Part shown: positions 53,475 to 62,635 of the stretch, one piece after another
How positions within the stretch are numbered: position 1 is the stretch's first letter
Layout: each line of letters starts with the position of its first letter
Source: Verrucomicrobiia bacterium
Lineage (GTDB): Bacteria; Verrucomicrobiota; Verrucomicrobiia; Verrucomicrobiales; DEV007
Direction: 5' to 3'
DNA: 64,000 nt
Assembly: GCA_030425385.1 (NCBI GenBank)
Contig: JAUIAH010000007.1
Span: 1 to 64,000 of the forward strand
Program-made: the position numbers and the translations under genes
Notes under the pieces: model-generated
What the model was told of the DNA's origin: nothing
The model's input: the letters and a program-made list of their open reading frames with translations, nothing else
The model's database searches: none

Positions 53475-55256
53475 GTGAACGTTCCCACGACCATTGCGGG
53501 TGAGCCCGTGACTCCTGACCAGAAGAGTTACTTGGATGGTTTCTTCTCTGGCTTGCGCAACCGCGGGGTGTCCTTTGCGGATGTTGAACCCGAAGCGGGT
53601 CCTGTTCCGCAGAAGAAAGCCAAGGTGATTCCAGAGGAGCGGATCAAGCAGGAGTTGCATCCCTTCGATGCTCTCCCCGTTCTCCGTCGCCGTGCTCGGG
53701 CGAATGAGGCTCCGGAGAAGGAAGATATCTTTCGTTTCAAATGGAATGGGCTCTTCTGGCTAGCGCCGGTTCATGAGGGCTACATGTGCCGTTTGCGAAT
53801 CCCTGGAGGTGCGGTCAAATCCTCACAGTTGCGCGAATTGGCATCAATCGCGGACGATATCGCATGGGGCTATCTCCAGGTGACCACGCGCAACAATATT
53901 CAAGTGCGGGTCATTGCTCCCAAAGACACCCCTGAATTACTACGGCGACTCCAGGATTGCGGGCTTCATTCACGAGGTGCGGGGGCAGATAACTTGCGTA
54001 ACTTCACTTCCAGTCCCACCGCTGGCTTTGATCCCTACGAACTGATCGATGTGTCTGAGCACGTGCACGATCTTGCGCATCGCGTGATGAATCAGTTAGA
54101 ATTCTATGATTTGCCGCGGAAGTTCAACGTGTCCTTTGATGGCGGGGGCTTGTGCAAGGTGGCAGAGGATACCAATGACATTGGGTTGCGGGCTCTGCGT
54201 GTGCAAGAACCGCCGGAAGGCCATCCTTTGCATGGCAAGGTGTCTGCGGGTGTTGTCTTTCAGGTGTTGTTAGGAGGCGTGACGGGTCATGAGCAGTTTG
54301 CGGAATCCAGCGGAGTCATCTGCACCCCCGAACAGTGTGTGGATGTGATCGAAGCGATGATCCGAGTCTACATTCGGAACGGGAATCGGAGCAATCGTGG
54401 GAAGGCGCGCCTGATCTACTTGTTGCAGGAGCGGGGGATGGAGTGGTTTCTCGAAGAGGCGGAGAAGGAGCTGGGCGAGACGTTGTGGCGCTTGGAACCG
54501 GACGATCCCATCGTCGAAATGTCAGAGAAGCCGTCGGTGCCGCATCCTCACGTGGGGGCTCATCCGCAGCGGCAAGAAGGGCTCAACTGGTTAGGGGTCT
54601 ATGTTCCGGTGGGCTTGTTGCAATCGGGCGAGGCGCGAGCCATTGCGGAGGTGGCCGATCGCTTTGGAAGTGGTGAGGTGCGTCTGACGATCTATCAGAA
54701 TGTCATCATTCCGAACATTCCAGATGAGGCATTAGACGCGGCTCGCGAGGCCCTGGAAGGGGCCGGATTGAGCACACAGGCGAGTCTGATTCGCGGTGGT
54801 GTGGCGGCGTGCACGGGCAATCGCTACTGCAAGTTTGCGAGTTCTGATACCAAGGGTAACGCCCTGGATGTGGTCGCTTATCTGGAGGAACGGATCACCC
54901 TCGATCAGCCACTGAATATCCACGTGACCGGGTGTCCCCATTCGTGCGCGCAGCATTACATCGGCGATATTGGCTTGCTAGCCTGCAAGGTGAAAGACCC
55001 TGAACAGGAGAAGCCAGTAGAGGGCTATCATGTCTTCGTCGGTGGTGGCTTTGGGCCTGGACAGAAGCGCTTGGGACGGCAGCTCCTTAAGGGTGTGGCG
55101 GCTGGTCCGACCTTGAATGCCAAGCTACACGCGTTGTTAGTGAGCTACCTCAAGCAGCGTGATCCTGGTGAGTCGTTTCTGGATTTCACCACACGACACG
55201 ATATTGAATCATTGCAAGGGATGGTTCAGCGTGAACCAGAAGTGTTGGAGGCATGA
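53475..55256 (+). CDS. Nitrite reductase, siroheme / 4Fe-4S (NirA type)
   Basis: 593 residues starting at GTG (53475). Two ferredoxin-like half domains and two siroheme-binding domains. The cluster ligands are CTGNRYC (Cys446 and Cys452) and CPHSC (Cys487, Cys491), the Cys-X5-Cys and Cys-X3-Cys pattern required for siroheme-4Fe-4S enzymes. Also TTRNNIQVRVI and SGGG-like FNVSFDGGG. The enzyme reduces nitrite to ammonium by six electrons in the cytoplasm. Sulfite reductase is an alternative, but the context and the length favour nitrite. It overlaps the next gene by 4 bp (ATGA). Confidence 0.88.
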   Translation: MNVPTTIAGEPVTPDQKSYLDGFFSGLRNRGVSFADVEPEAGPVPQKKAKVIPEERIKQELHPFDALPVLRRRARANEAPEKEDIFRFKWNGLFWLAPVHEGYMCRLRIPGGAVKSSQLRELASIADDIAWGYLQVTTRNNIQVRVIAPKDTPELLRRLQDCGLHSRGAGADNLRNFTSSPTAGFDPYELIDVSEHVHDLAHRVMNQLEFYDLPRKFNVSFDGGGLCKVAEDTNDIGLRALRVQEPPEGHPLHGKVSAGVVFQVLLGGVTGHEQFAESSGVICTPEQCVDVIEAMIRVYIRNGNRSNRGKARLIYLLQERGMEWFLEEAEKELGETLWRLEPDDPIVEMSEKPSVPHPHVGAHPQRQEGLNWLGVYVPVGLLQSGEARAIAEVADRFGSGEVRLTIYQNVIIPNIPDEALDAAREALEGAGLSTQASLIRGGVAACTGNRYCKFASSDTKGNALDVVAYLEERITLDQPLNIHVTGCPHSCAQHYIGDIGLLACKVKDPEQEKPVEGYHVFVGGGFGPGQKRLGRQLLKGVAAGPTLNAKLHALLVSYLKQRDPGESFLDFTTRHDIESLQGMVQREPEVLEA

Positions 55257-56716
55257 ACGCCATGCCGTTCGTTGATGAGCTTCTGCTAGAACAGCAGTCG
55301 CTCACTGCTGTGGATCGTTTCTCGCAGCCGCATGCGGACGCGACGCGTCCCGTGCAGGAACGCTATTATCGTGATCTGATTCCCTTTCATCGACCGCAAG
55401 AAGGGCAGCAATACAGCTTCGAGGTGGACCTTGAGGCATGCAGTGGATGCAAGGCATGTGTGAGTGCCTGTCATCATCTCAACGGACTTGATGCCGGCGA
55501 GTCTTGGCGGGACATTGGACTGCTCGTGAGTGATCACGACGGAATGGTGAAACAGCAGGTGGTGACCACGGCTTGTCATCACTGTGAGGAGCCTGCCTGT
55601 GCCCATGGCTGTCCCACCTTGGCCTACGAAAAGGATGCCATCACGGGAATCGTGCGTCACCTTGACGATCAATGCATGGGGTGCCGCTATTGTGAACTGA
55701 AATGTCCCTATCAAGTTCCCAAGTATAATGCCGCCTTAGGCATCGTTCGGAAATGTGATATGTGTCAGTCACGACTGGCGAATGGAGAGGCGCCTGCCTG
55801 TGTGCAAGCGTGCCCCAATGAGGCGATTCGCATTCGATTGGTGGCACGTGAGGAGACGTCATCTGAAGTGCTGCTGCCTGGGACGGTGCCGTCGGACTAC
55901 ACCCAACCGACGACGCGCTTTCTGAATCTTGCTACCGCCGCGCGACCCAGTGAGCCTCAAGAACCGCATCCTGCCCATGGCCACATCCCGCTCGTGGCGA
56001 TGCTCGTGCTCGTGCCAATGAGCATCGGCATGACTGCCGCGCATGTGTTAGCGGATCAGGTCAATCTCTCCATCCTGATCGTCGCGACACTTTGTGGATT
56101 TCTCGGATTGGCGGGGAGTGTTCTCCATCTCGGAAGGCCCTCGCAGGCTTGGCGAGCGGTTCTCGGCTGGCGGCGGTCGTGGTTGAGCCGTGAGATCATC
56201 GCATTCAATCTTTGGGCGGGCTCGCAGGCGCTCTACACGGCCGCCGCCGTCTCCCAGTGGCTGCCGTCCGCGGTGCGACCATTGGGAGGGCTTGCCGTGT
56301 TTCTGGGGTGCCTGGGTCTGGCGACTTCTGTCATGGTCTATGCAGATACAAGGCGTCCTTTCTGGCAAGCGTCCCATACGGCTTGGCGATTCTACGGCAC
56401 CGCTCTCTGCGCTGCCCTCACCTGTTCACCATTCCCGTGGCTCGCGATCGTGCCGATGGTGTTTCTGATCGCATTTGAAGCGCATCTGCTCATATCGCCA
56501 GACGATCCGCGCTTGGCGGCGTCACGTCAGTTGCTGCGTGGAGCTTTGCGACCAACCACGGTCTTTCGTTTGATGACCGCCGTGGCCTTCGTGGGACTCG
56601 TTCTCGCAGAGATGCCGAGGATAGCCCTTCTCGTTCTGGTGATGTCAGAGTTGGCGGCCCGGTCGCTCTTCTTTCGAGCGGTCCACGAACCCAAGATGCC
56701 TGGAGTAGCCCTATGA
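55253..56716 (+). CDS. DmsB-DmsC fusion: four-cluster ferredoxin plus membrane quinol module
   Basis: 487 residues. The N-terminal part has four 4Fe-4S motifs: Cys63/66/69/73, Cys108/111/116/120, Cys141/144/147/151 and Cys168/171/183/187, as in DmsB/NrfC-like electron-transfer subunits. From about 238 there are eight membrane helices ([45 protein letters not shown]...) like DmsC, which takes electrons from quinol. No Tat signal on this protein or on the partner nitrate reductase, so the iron-sulfur part faces the cytoplasm. The gene is wedged between nirA and nasA with ATGA overlaps on both sides, so it is in the same complex or pathway as the nitrate reductase. Confidence 0.85.
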   Translation: MNAMPFVDELLLEQQSLTAVDRFSQPHADATRPVQERYYRDLIPFHRPQEGQQYSFEVDLEACSGCKACVSACHHLNGLDAGESWRDIGLLVSDHDGMVKQQVVTTACHHCEEPACAHGCPTLAYEKDAITGIVRHLDDQCMGCRYCELKCPYQVPKYNAALGIVRKCDMCQSRLANGEAPACVQACPNEAIRIRLVAREETSSEVLLPGTVPSDYTQPTTRFLNLATAARPSEPQEPHPAHGHIPLVAMLVLVPMSIGMTAAHVLADQVNLSILIVATLCGFLGLAGSVLHLGRPSQAWRAVLGWRRSWLSREIIAFNLWAGSQALYTAAAVSQWLPSAVRPLGGLAVFLGCLGLATSVMVYADTRRPFWQASHTAWRFYGTALCAALTCSPFPWLAIVPMVFLIAFEAHLLISPDDPRLAASRQLLRGALRPTTVFRLMTAVAFVGLVLAEMPRIALLVLVMSELAARSLFFRAVHEPKMPGVAL

Positions 56717-58911
56717 AACTCGCATCCTTGGAATGCCGGGCCTTCGATGGCCCTCTGACAGAACGCCTTCTTCGTGATCCGGGTGCCTTCGGTCTTGGCC
56801 AGGTGCCGCGCCATCTTTCGCCAGAGGCGACCACGAAAAGCGTCTGTGGTTACTGTGCCACGGGTTGCGCGCTTAACCTTCATCTCCGCGACGGTGAGGC
56901 GGTCAATCTCTCGCCAGAAACGGATTATCCTGTCAATCTGGGCATGGCGTGCCCCAAAGGCTGGGAAGCCCTTGCCGCACTCGATGCCGACGATCGGGCG
57001 ACGACGCCTCTTTATCGCCCATCTCGGGGCGAAGCGCTTGAGCCGATCTCGTGGACCCGCGCCGCCGAGATCTTTTGTGAGAGGATGCGACGGTGTCTCG
57101 ATGAGCACGGAAACGAATCCGCCGCCTTTCTGAGTACCGGACAGATCTGCACGGAGGAAATGGCTTTGTTAGGCTGTTTCGCCAAGTTTGGCATGGGCAT
57201 GGTTCACGGTGATGGCAATACGCGACAATGCATGGCCACCGCGGTGACGGCTTACAAGGAATCGTTCGGGTTCGACGCGCCCCCTTACACATATGCTGAT
57301 TTCGAGCAGTCCGACGTCATTGTCCTTGTTGGATCGAACTTGTGCATCACCCATCCCATTCTCTGGCAGCGCATTCTCAGGAATCAGCGCTCACCCGAGG
57401 TCATCGCGATTGATCCGCGGGCGACCGAAACGGCCTCGCACGCCAGCACTCATCTGGCGCTCCGCCCCAAGTCTGATCTGACACTCTTCTACGGCATCGC
57501 GCATCTTCTCATCCGCGAGGGCTGGGTAGATCCTGACTTTGTCGACCAGCATACGTCTGGCTACGAGGCTTTCGCCGAACACGTCTCTGCCTTTCCTCCG
57601 GATCAAGTAGCAGCGGTCACCGGCCTGTCAGAAGGACAGCTTCTTGGATTGGCGCGGTCTATCGGCACGAAAGAGCGTGTTTCCCTCTGGTGGACAATGG
57701 GGGTGAATCAAAGTCATGAAGCCACCCGAACGGCCCAGGCCATCATCAATCTTGCGCTCCTCACGGGCAATATCGGGCGTCCTGGCACTGGCGCGAACTC
57801 CATCACGGGTCAGTGCAACGCCATGGGTTCGCGCCTCTTTAGCAATACAACGAATCTGCTAGGCGGTCATGCCTTTGAGAATGCAGCACATCGTGCGAAA
57901 GTCGCGGGATTGTTAGGCATCCACGAGGAACGCCTTCCGCGGTGCAAGAGTCATGCCTATGATCAGATCATCGATGGCATCGAGGAGGGAAGCGTGCGCG
58001 CGCTCTGGACCATCGCTACCAACAGTTTGCATTCCTGGGGAAATCGCAAACGATTGCGTGGGCTGCTAGAGAAGCTTGAGTTCCTGGTAGTGCAAGACAT
58101 GTATGTGTCCACGGACACCGCTCGGTGTGCTGACCTAGTCTTGCCTGCAGCGGGTTGGGGCGAGAAGGACGGCACGTTTATCAATTCCGAACGCCGTATA
58201 GGGGTGACGAAGAAGGTGCGGCGAGCCCCTGGGCAGGCACTAGCAGACTTTCAAATCCTTCGGTTGCTTGCCAAGACTTGGGGTTGTGGTTCATGGATCG
58301 ATCGTTGGGATTCGCCCGAGAGCGCCTTTCAGATCTTGAAGGCGGTGACTCGAGATCAGCCATGTGAGATCACGGGTATCGACGGGTATCGGCACCTCGA
58401 TGACGCGGGCGGTATCCAATGGCCGTATCCTGACAAGGGAGGGCCATCCATGGATCAAGAACGCCGGTTGTTTGCGGATGGGCAGTTCCACACCGAGGAT
58501 CACAAGGCGCGATTCATTTATGATAGGGTCACCGCATCGCCCGAGATCGTGAATGATGCGTATCCCTTCATTCTCCTCACGGGACGTGGCTCTTCCGCCC
58601 AATGGCACACACAGACGCGCACGAGCAAGTCCGAGATTCTGCGCCAGTTGCATCCTCGTGAAGCCTATGTGGAGATGCACCCTGAGGACGCCGCGTCCTT
58701 GGGGCTTGATCCCTTTGAGCGCGTCCGCGTAAGCACCCGACACGGCCAGGTAGAGGTGATGGTCATCCAGACGCCCACTGTCGGTCGTGGCCAGGTCTTC
58801 ATGCCGATGCATTATCCTGAAACGAATCAGATCACGCATCCATCGGTCGATCCCCATTCCCGACAGCCAAGCTACAAAGCCACCGCCGTGGCGATTGCTC
58901 GGAACGGATGA
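56713..58911 (+). CDS. Assimilatory nitrate reductase (molybdopterin)
   Basis: 732 residues of the Mo-bisMGD family. A 4Fe-4S cluster site near the N-terminus (Cys45, Cys48, Cys52, Cys80; CGYCATGC and CPKG). The Mo ligand is probably Cys173 in [18 protein letters not shown], as in NarB/NasA. Further blocks: [64 protein letters not shown], and the C-terminal MoPterin-binding domain ([29 protein letters not shown]). No Tat signal, so cytoplasmic. It reduces nitrate to nitrite. It overlaps the DmsBC-like gene by 4 bp (ATGA). Confidence 0.92.
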   Translation: MKLASLECRAFDGPLTERLLRDPGAFGLGQVPRHLSPEATTKSVCGYCATGCALNLHLRDGEAVNLSPETDYPVNLGMACPKGWEALAALDADDRATTPLYRPSRGEALEPISWTRAAEIFCERMRRCLDEHGNESAAFLSTGQICTEEMALLGCFAKFGMGMVHGDGNTRQCMATAVTAYKESFGFDAPPYTYADFEQSDVIVLVGSNLCITHPILWQRILRNQRSPEVIAIDPRATETASHASTHLALRPKSDLTLFYGIAHLLIREGWVDPDFVDQHTSGYEAFAEHVSAFPPDQVAAVTGLSEGQLLGLARSIGTKERVSLWWTMGVNQSHEATRTAQAIINLALLTGNIGRPGTGANSITGQCNAMGSRLFSNTTNLLGGHAFENAAHRAKVAGLLGIHEERLPRCKSHAYDQIIDGIEEGSVRALWTIATNSLHSWGNRKRLRGLLEKLEFLVVQDMYVSTDTARCADLVLPAAGWGEKDGTFINSERRIGVTKKVRRAPGQALADFQILRLLAKTWGCGSWIDRWDSPESAFQILKAVTRDQPCEITGIDGYRHLDDAGGIQWPYPDKGGPSMDQERRLFADGQFHTEDHKARFIYDRVTASPEIVNDAYPFILLTGRGSSAQWHTQTRTSKSEILRQLHPREAYVEMHPEDAASLGLDPFERVRVSTRHGQVEVMVIQTPTVGRGQVFMPMHYPETNQITHPSVDPHSRQPSYKATAVAIARNG

Positions 58912-58920
58912 TTGCGCCGT

Positions 58921-60078
58921 CTAACGTTCATCTGCGAGGATGGTCTCGGCTTGGATCTCGTTGTCCTCGAGAAGGACGTCCCCTGCCTGTTCACCGATGC
59001 GGATGGCGGTCTTCTGCACGCCTGCGCCTGAATCGACGATGGTGTTCCTGCGAATGATTGTGCCTTCCGTGGCCCCATCGATGAAGAGCCCCCAGTGCTG
59101 ATTGTCTCGCACGGTGTTCTCTTCGAAGGTGATGCGGTGCGCTGCCATGGGGTTGGTCTCGCGTCTCCAATAGACGCCGCCCTTCTGATTGCCGATGATG
59201 GTGTTGCGCCTCACAAAGTTGTCACTGTCTTTATGCCCAATGGACATCCCATAGCCGCCATTGCCTTCCAGGCGATTCTCTTCGGCCCGTCCTCCGCGCA
59301 CTCGCCAGCAGAAGAAGAACCCGTCATTGTCATTGTTCATCGCTTGGCATCGAGTGACCGTCGGCCGCTGTGACCCACTTCCGGGGTGCAAGCCGAACCC
59401 CGCACAGCGCTCGACCACACAGGCGTGGACGGTGACATCATTGGATTGCTGGAAACTGATGCCGTCTCCGTTGTAATCGCGGACGACGCACTTTGTGATA
59501 GTGGTATGATCGCCGCGATAGAGAAAGATACCCGCGGTGCGGCAGCCGTCGACCAAGGTGGGATTCTGGGAGCGATTGCCATCCACGGTGAGATTCTCCA
59601 CGCGTGCGTCTTCGAGGTGATAGCCGCTGATGACGGGGTACACACTGGCAGCGAAGCCATCGTCGCGCACCATGATGTCTGCGTTCATGGCGCGGGAGAG
59701 AGTGAAATACGCCTCTTTCTGATTGAGGATGGTAGCGCAGACACCGTGAAAGCCGCGCTGGGTCTTGGACCCGACGTATACGCCCGTCCCAATGGTGAAA
59801 CCGCTAGCATCGGCCACGGTGATCGCAGCCTCACCGAAATCGCCATCGGCAACCAAGGGTGCGCGTACCTCCGGAGCCTTCTTCAAGATTGTGTCTGCAC
59901 CTGCACCGCGGACAGTCACGCGGCTGCGCAAATGTAAGGAATCGCGCATGAGGTATTCCCCTGGACCTATCTCGACCACGCCTCCTCCGAGGTTGCCTAC
60001 GTAGTCGACTGCGGCTTGGAGGGCGCGATTGTCTGTGCCGACAATGGTGGCATGGTCATGTCCTACCGTGATCGTCAC
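58921..60078 (-). CDS. Right-handed beta-helix protein (signal peptide cut off by a stop)
   Basis: 385 residues from GTG (60078). Repeats of 22-25 residues with Asn/Val/Gly ladders (HTTITKCVVRDYNGDGISFQ, NDVTVHACVVERCAGFGLHPG, GYGMSIGHKDSDNFVRRNTI) give a pectate-lyase-like beta-helix, of the type found in glycan-binding or polysaccharide-lyase proteins. The frame starts without a signal peptide, but in the same frame a short stretch upstream (60192-60136) encodes one; a TGA at 60133-60135 separates them. Without it the protein would be a secreted polypeptide of about 423 residues. The gene as found may be translated from the GTG and stay in the cytoplasm, or be a pseudogene. Convergent with nasA. 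Confidence 0.75.
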   Translation of the reverse strand: MTITVGHDHATIVGTDNRALQAAVDYVGNLGGGVVEIGPGEYLMRDSLHLRSRVTVRGAGADTILKKAPEVRAPLVADGDFGEAAITVADASGFTIGTGVYVGSKTQRGFHGVCATILNQKEAYFTLSRAMNADIMVRDDGFAASVYPVISGYHLEDARVENLTVDGNRSQNPTLVDGCRTAGIFLYRGDHTTITKCVVRDYNGDGISFQQSNDVTVHACVVERCAGFGLHPGSGSQRPTVTRCQAMNNDNDGFFFCWRVRGGRAEENRLEGNGGYGMSIGHKDSDNFVRRNTIIGNQKGGVYWRRETNPMAAHRITFEENTVRDNQHWGLFIDGATEGTIIRRNTIVDSGAGVQKTAIRIGEQAGDVLLEDNEIQAETILADER

Positions 60079-60132
60079 AGCGGGGTAAGCATGGAGAGGA
60101 TTCTCGGCGTGTTTCCTCCCGGCTTGATCTGC

Positions 60133-60192
60133 TCAAAGGTTCCCGTGGAGGAGGGCAATGATCATGCTGGTGATGGGTAGCAATGCTTTCAT
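60133..60192 (-). pseudogene. Orphaned signal peptide of the beta-helix gene, ending in TGA
   Basis: 19 codons (MKALLPITSMIIALLHGNL) then TGA, in frame with the beta-helix gene 54 bp further on. After the stop the frame reads ADQAGRKHAENPLHAYPAVTITV, which fits a signal-peptidase cleavage followed by a mature N-terminus. A single G to A change of a TGG would explain the stop. No selenocysteine context is visible. Confidence 0.65.
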
Positions 60193-60354
60193 GCGGGTAT
60201 CATAACCTGATCCATGGCAGACGGCGAGCCCTGGTGGACGCCAATTCCATTGGTTAGGGGATCTGCTTGATGGATCTCTTCATCGTCTCTTGGGCATCAT
60301 CGTGGACTATTCTAGGCTTTCCATGGAATCCGCCAATCCTCTAACCTATACTCT

Positions 60355-61374
60355 ATGAATGCGATTCCTCTAAGGCGGAGATCCTGCTCTCGCCGTCAAC
60401 TGCTCACCCTGGGGGCCGGCGCTTTCCTCGGTATGATGCCCACGTTGTTCGCAAAGATCCACCCCACAGCCAGACGAATCCAGCGTCGGGGGCGGGCCTT
60501 GGGCACGAATGTCACCTTAACAGTGCTCCACGCTGACCAAGCCTTGGCGGAAAGAGCCCTCGCCTCCGCCTTTCGTTGTCTTGACGAGATCGAAGATGTT
60601 CTCAGCCTCTATCGTCCACACAGTCAACTGTCTCGACTGAATGCATGTGGATCCCTCAGTAATCCTCACATGCATCTTAAACGGGTCGTTCGAAGAGCGT
60701 TGCATTTCTCGCAGGTATCTGAAGGAGCCTTTGATCTTACGATCCAGCCCTTATGGGAGCTCTATCAGCGCAGCTTCGATGAACAGAGCGCTCCGCCTTC
60801 TCCATCTGCTCTAGCAAGGGCACGAGCCTGCGTTGATTGGCGGTGCGTGCATTTGTCAGAAGAGGCCATCTCGTTGGAGGGCAAAGGAAGAGCCATCACC
60901 TTGAATGGTATCGCTCAGGGATACGCGGCGGATTGCGTGCAAGCGGTTCTGGCCGAGCACGGAATCGTCCACGCGCTGATTGATTGCGGGGAGTTTGGAG
61001 CACCGGGCGGCAGGGCCGATGGGACTCCTTGGAAGCTCGGGATCCAGCATCCTCGCGAACCAGATGCCTACATCCAACTAGTGCCTTTGAAAGATCGCTG
61101 CTTGGCCACTTCTGGAGATTATGCTAGCCAATTTGGGGAGGATCGTACCGTACATCACCTTCTCAATCCGAGATCCGGTCGATCTGCGCGGGAAATGTCC
61201 AGTGTGAGCATTGCCGCCCCGACAGCCATGGATGCTGATGCCTTATCGACCGCGTTCTTTGTTGCTGGCGTCGACCAAGGGGTGCGCTTGTTGGCAAGGC
61301 ATCCTAACACCGATGCCTTTGTTGTGCTTCAGAATGGCCAAACCCTCGCAACGAAAGGATTCCCATGTTTCTAG
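60355..61374 (+). CDS. FAD:protein FMN transferase (ApbE)
   Basis: 339 residues, with a twin-arginine-like start (RRRSCSRRQLLTLGAGAFLG), so probably exported. ApbE signatures: GTNVTLTV, AFDLTIQPLWELY, ALIDCGEFGAPGG (equivalent of the DxGG motif), ATSGDYASQF and ADALSTAFFV with the metal-binding Asp. It attaches FMN covalently to a Thr of periplasmic flavoproteins. The next gene encodes a protein with an FMN-binding domain and overlaps by 10 bp, the probable substrate. Confidence 0.93.
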   Translation: MNAIPLRRRSCSRRQLLTLGAGAFLGMMPTLFAKIHPTARRIQRRGRALGTNVTLTVLHADQALAERALASAFRCLDEIEDVLSLYRPHSQLSRLNACGSLSNPHMHLKRVVRRALHFSQVSEGAFDLTIQPLWELYQRSFDEQSAPPSPSALARARACVDWRCVHLSEEAISLEGKGRAITLNGIAQGYAADCVQAVLAEHGIVHALIDCGEFGAPGGRADGTPWKLGIQHPREPDAYIQLVPLKDRCLATSGDYASQFGEDRTVHHLLNPRSGRSAREMSSVSIAAPTAMDADALSTAFFVAGVDQGVRLLARHPNTDAFVVLQNGQTLATKGFPCF

Positions 61375-62633
61375 TGCGCACATTTCTCTTATGGCTCCTT
61401 TCGCTCACGTTCGCTGTTGCTGCAGATGAGATCGAGTTCCTCAATGGTACGACGTTGCAAGGCCGCGTCGTCGCCATTCATAAGAAGGAACGCGAGGTCG
61501 AATTTGAAGCCACCATTGCGGGTGCCTCCCAAACCGCTCGTTACCCCTACACGAAGATTCATCGCGTGGTATGGAAAGAGAAAGAGTATATAGTCACCAA
61601 GAAAGCCAGTGGGACGGCGTCGGCGTCGGCTTCCAACAAGCGTGTGAGCCGCACAGTCGCGGAAGTGAAGGAAGTGATTGCTGAAGAAGGCGCCACTCCT
61701 CCTCCCTGGCTTGAAAGCACTCCCTTGGATTATCCCAAGACCCTCGATCTCGACTGGCCACAGCCTGCCCCGGAAGGATGGAACAATCAGAAGAATGTGG
61801 GACAATACATTTGGGATCGGATCAATCCGAATGAGAATCGCTGGCGCAGTGGGGTGCGGCTGATGATGCATTTGCTAGAAGTTCATCAGGGGAACAGCGA
61901 ATTGACACAGCGCGTTGAGCGTTCTCTGGGGGCCATGTACTTTCGCTTCTTTCAGGATTATGCGAGGGCTGCCTATTGGTGGGAGAAAGCGGGGCAGCCT
62001 TTGGATCCTCCCGCGTCTGTTGGGCTCGCCGAATGCTACTTTCGCCTGGGAAATAAAGCCAAGGCTACCCGAGCGCTGGACAAAGCACCGCTCTCCATTG
62101 CCAAGATCAAGTTGTTAGGCGACATGGGCGATGCGCGTGAAGCGCTCAAACTCGCGGGTAGTGTCCGCATGTCTCAACCTCACGAACTGTATCTCACTGC
62201 AGGAGATATCTGTCGTCTGGATGGGAAGTTCACCGATGCCATCCTCTGGTATGAGAAGGTGCTGACCGCACCGAAAGCTCGCAATGAGGATTACGAGAAG
62301 CGGTATCATGCGAGGGCGCGCCAGAGCATCGAGTCAGTGAAGCAGTTTGAACTTCTCGATATCTCCAAACTGGCTGACGGCACCTACCGCGGTACGGCCA
62401 TGGGATATGAAGGTCCTCTCGATGTGGAGGCCCGCGTGCGCGGGGGACGCATTCAAGCCGTCAATGTCACCCAGCACACGGAGAAGCAGTACTACTCTGC
62501 CCTCACCGACGTCCCGGCTCAGATCATTCAGAAGCAAAGCCTGAAAGACGTCGAAGGCACTAGCCACGCGACCATCACCGCGGTTGCGATCATCAATGCT
62601 ACTGCCAAGGCACTCTCTGGCGATCCAGAGTAG
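61365..62633 (+). CDS. Secreted TPR-like protein with C-terminal FMN-binding domain
   Basis: 422 residues. Signal peptide (MFLVRTFLLWLLSLTFAVAA), then a beta domain (EIEFLNGTTLQGRVVAI...), helical repeats from about 160 to 320 with TPR-like periodicity (GAMYFRFFQDYARAAYWWEKAGQ, ASVGLAECYFRLGNKAKATRALDKA). The end (about 330-422) is an FMN_bind domain: DGTYRGTAMGYEGPLDVEARVRGGRIQAVNVTQH, and the acceptor motif is SHAT, with Thr403 as the likely FMN attachment site (SGAT in most members, so the Gly is His here). It is the natural client of ApbE. It stops 2 bp before the next gene. Confidence 0.85.
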   Translation: MFLVRTFLLWLLSLTFAVAADEIEFLNGTTLQGRVVAIHKKEREVEFEATIAGASQTARYPYTKIHRVVWKEKEYIVTKKASGTASASASNKRVSRTVAEVKEVIAEEGATPPPWLESTPLDYPKTLDLDWPQPAPEGWNNQKNVGQYIWDRINPNENRWRSGVRLMMHLLEVHQGNSELTQRVERSLGAMYFRFFQDYARAAYWWEKAGQPLDPPASVGLAECYFRLGNKAKATRALDKAPLSIAKIKLLGDMGDAREALKLAGSVRMSQPHELYLTAGDICRLDGKFTDAILWYEKVLTAPKARNEDYEKRYHARARQSIESVKQFELLDISKLADGTYRGTAMGYEGPLDVEARVRGGRIQAVNVTQHTEKQYYSALTDVPAQIIQKQSLKDVEGTSHATITAVAIINATAKALSGDPE

Positions 62634-62635
62634 TC

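Noticed and set aside
60133-60135. TGA as a selenocysteine codon
   Set aside because: It falls at a signal-peptide junction where no redox residue is expected, and no SECIS-like hairpin is visible just after it.
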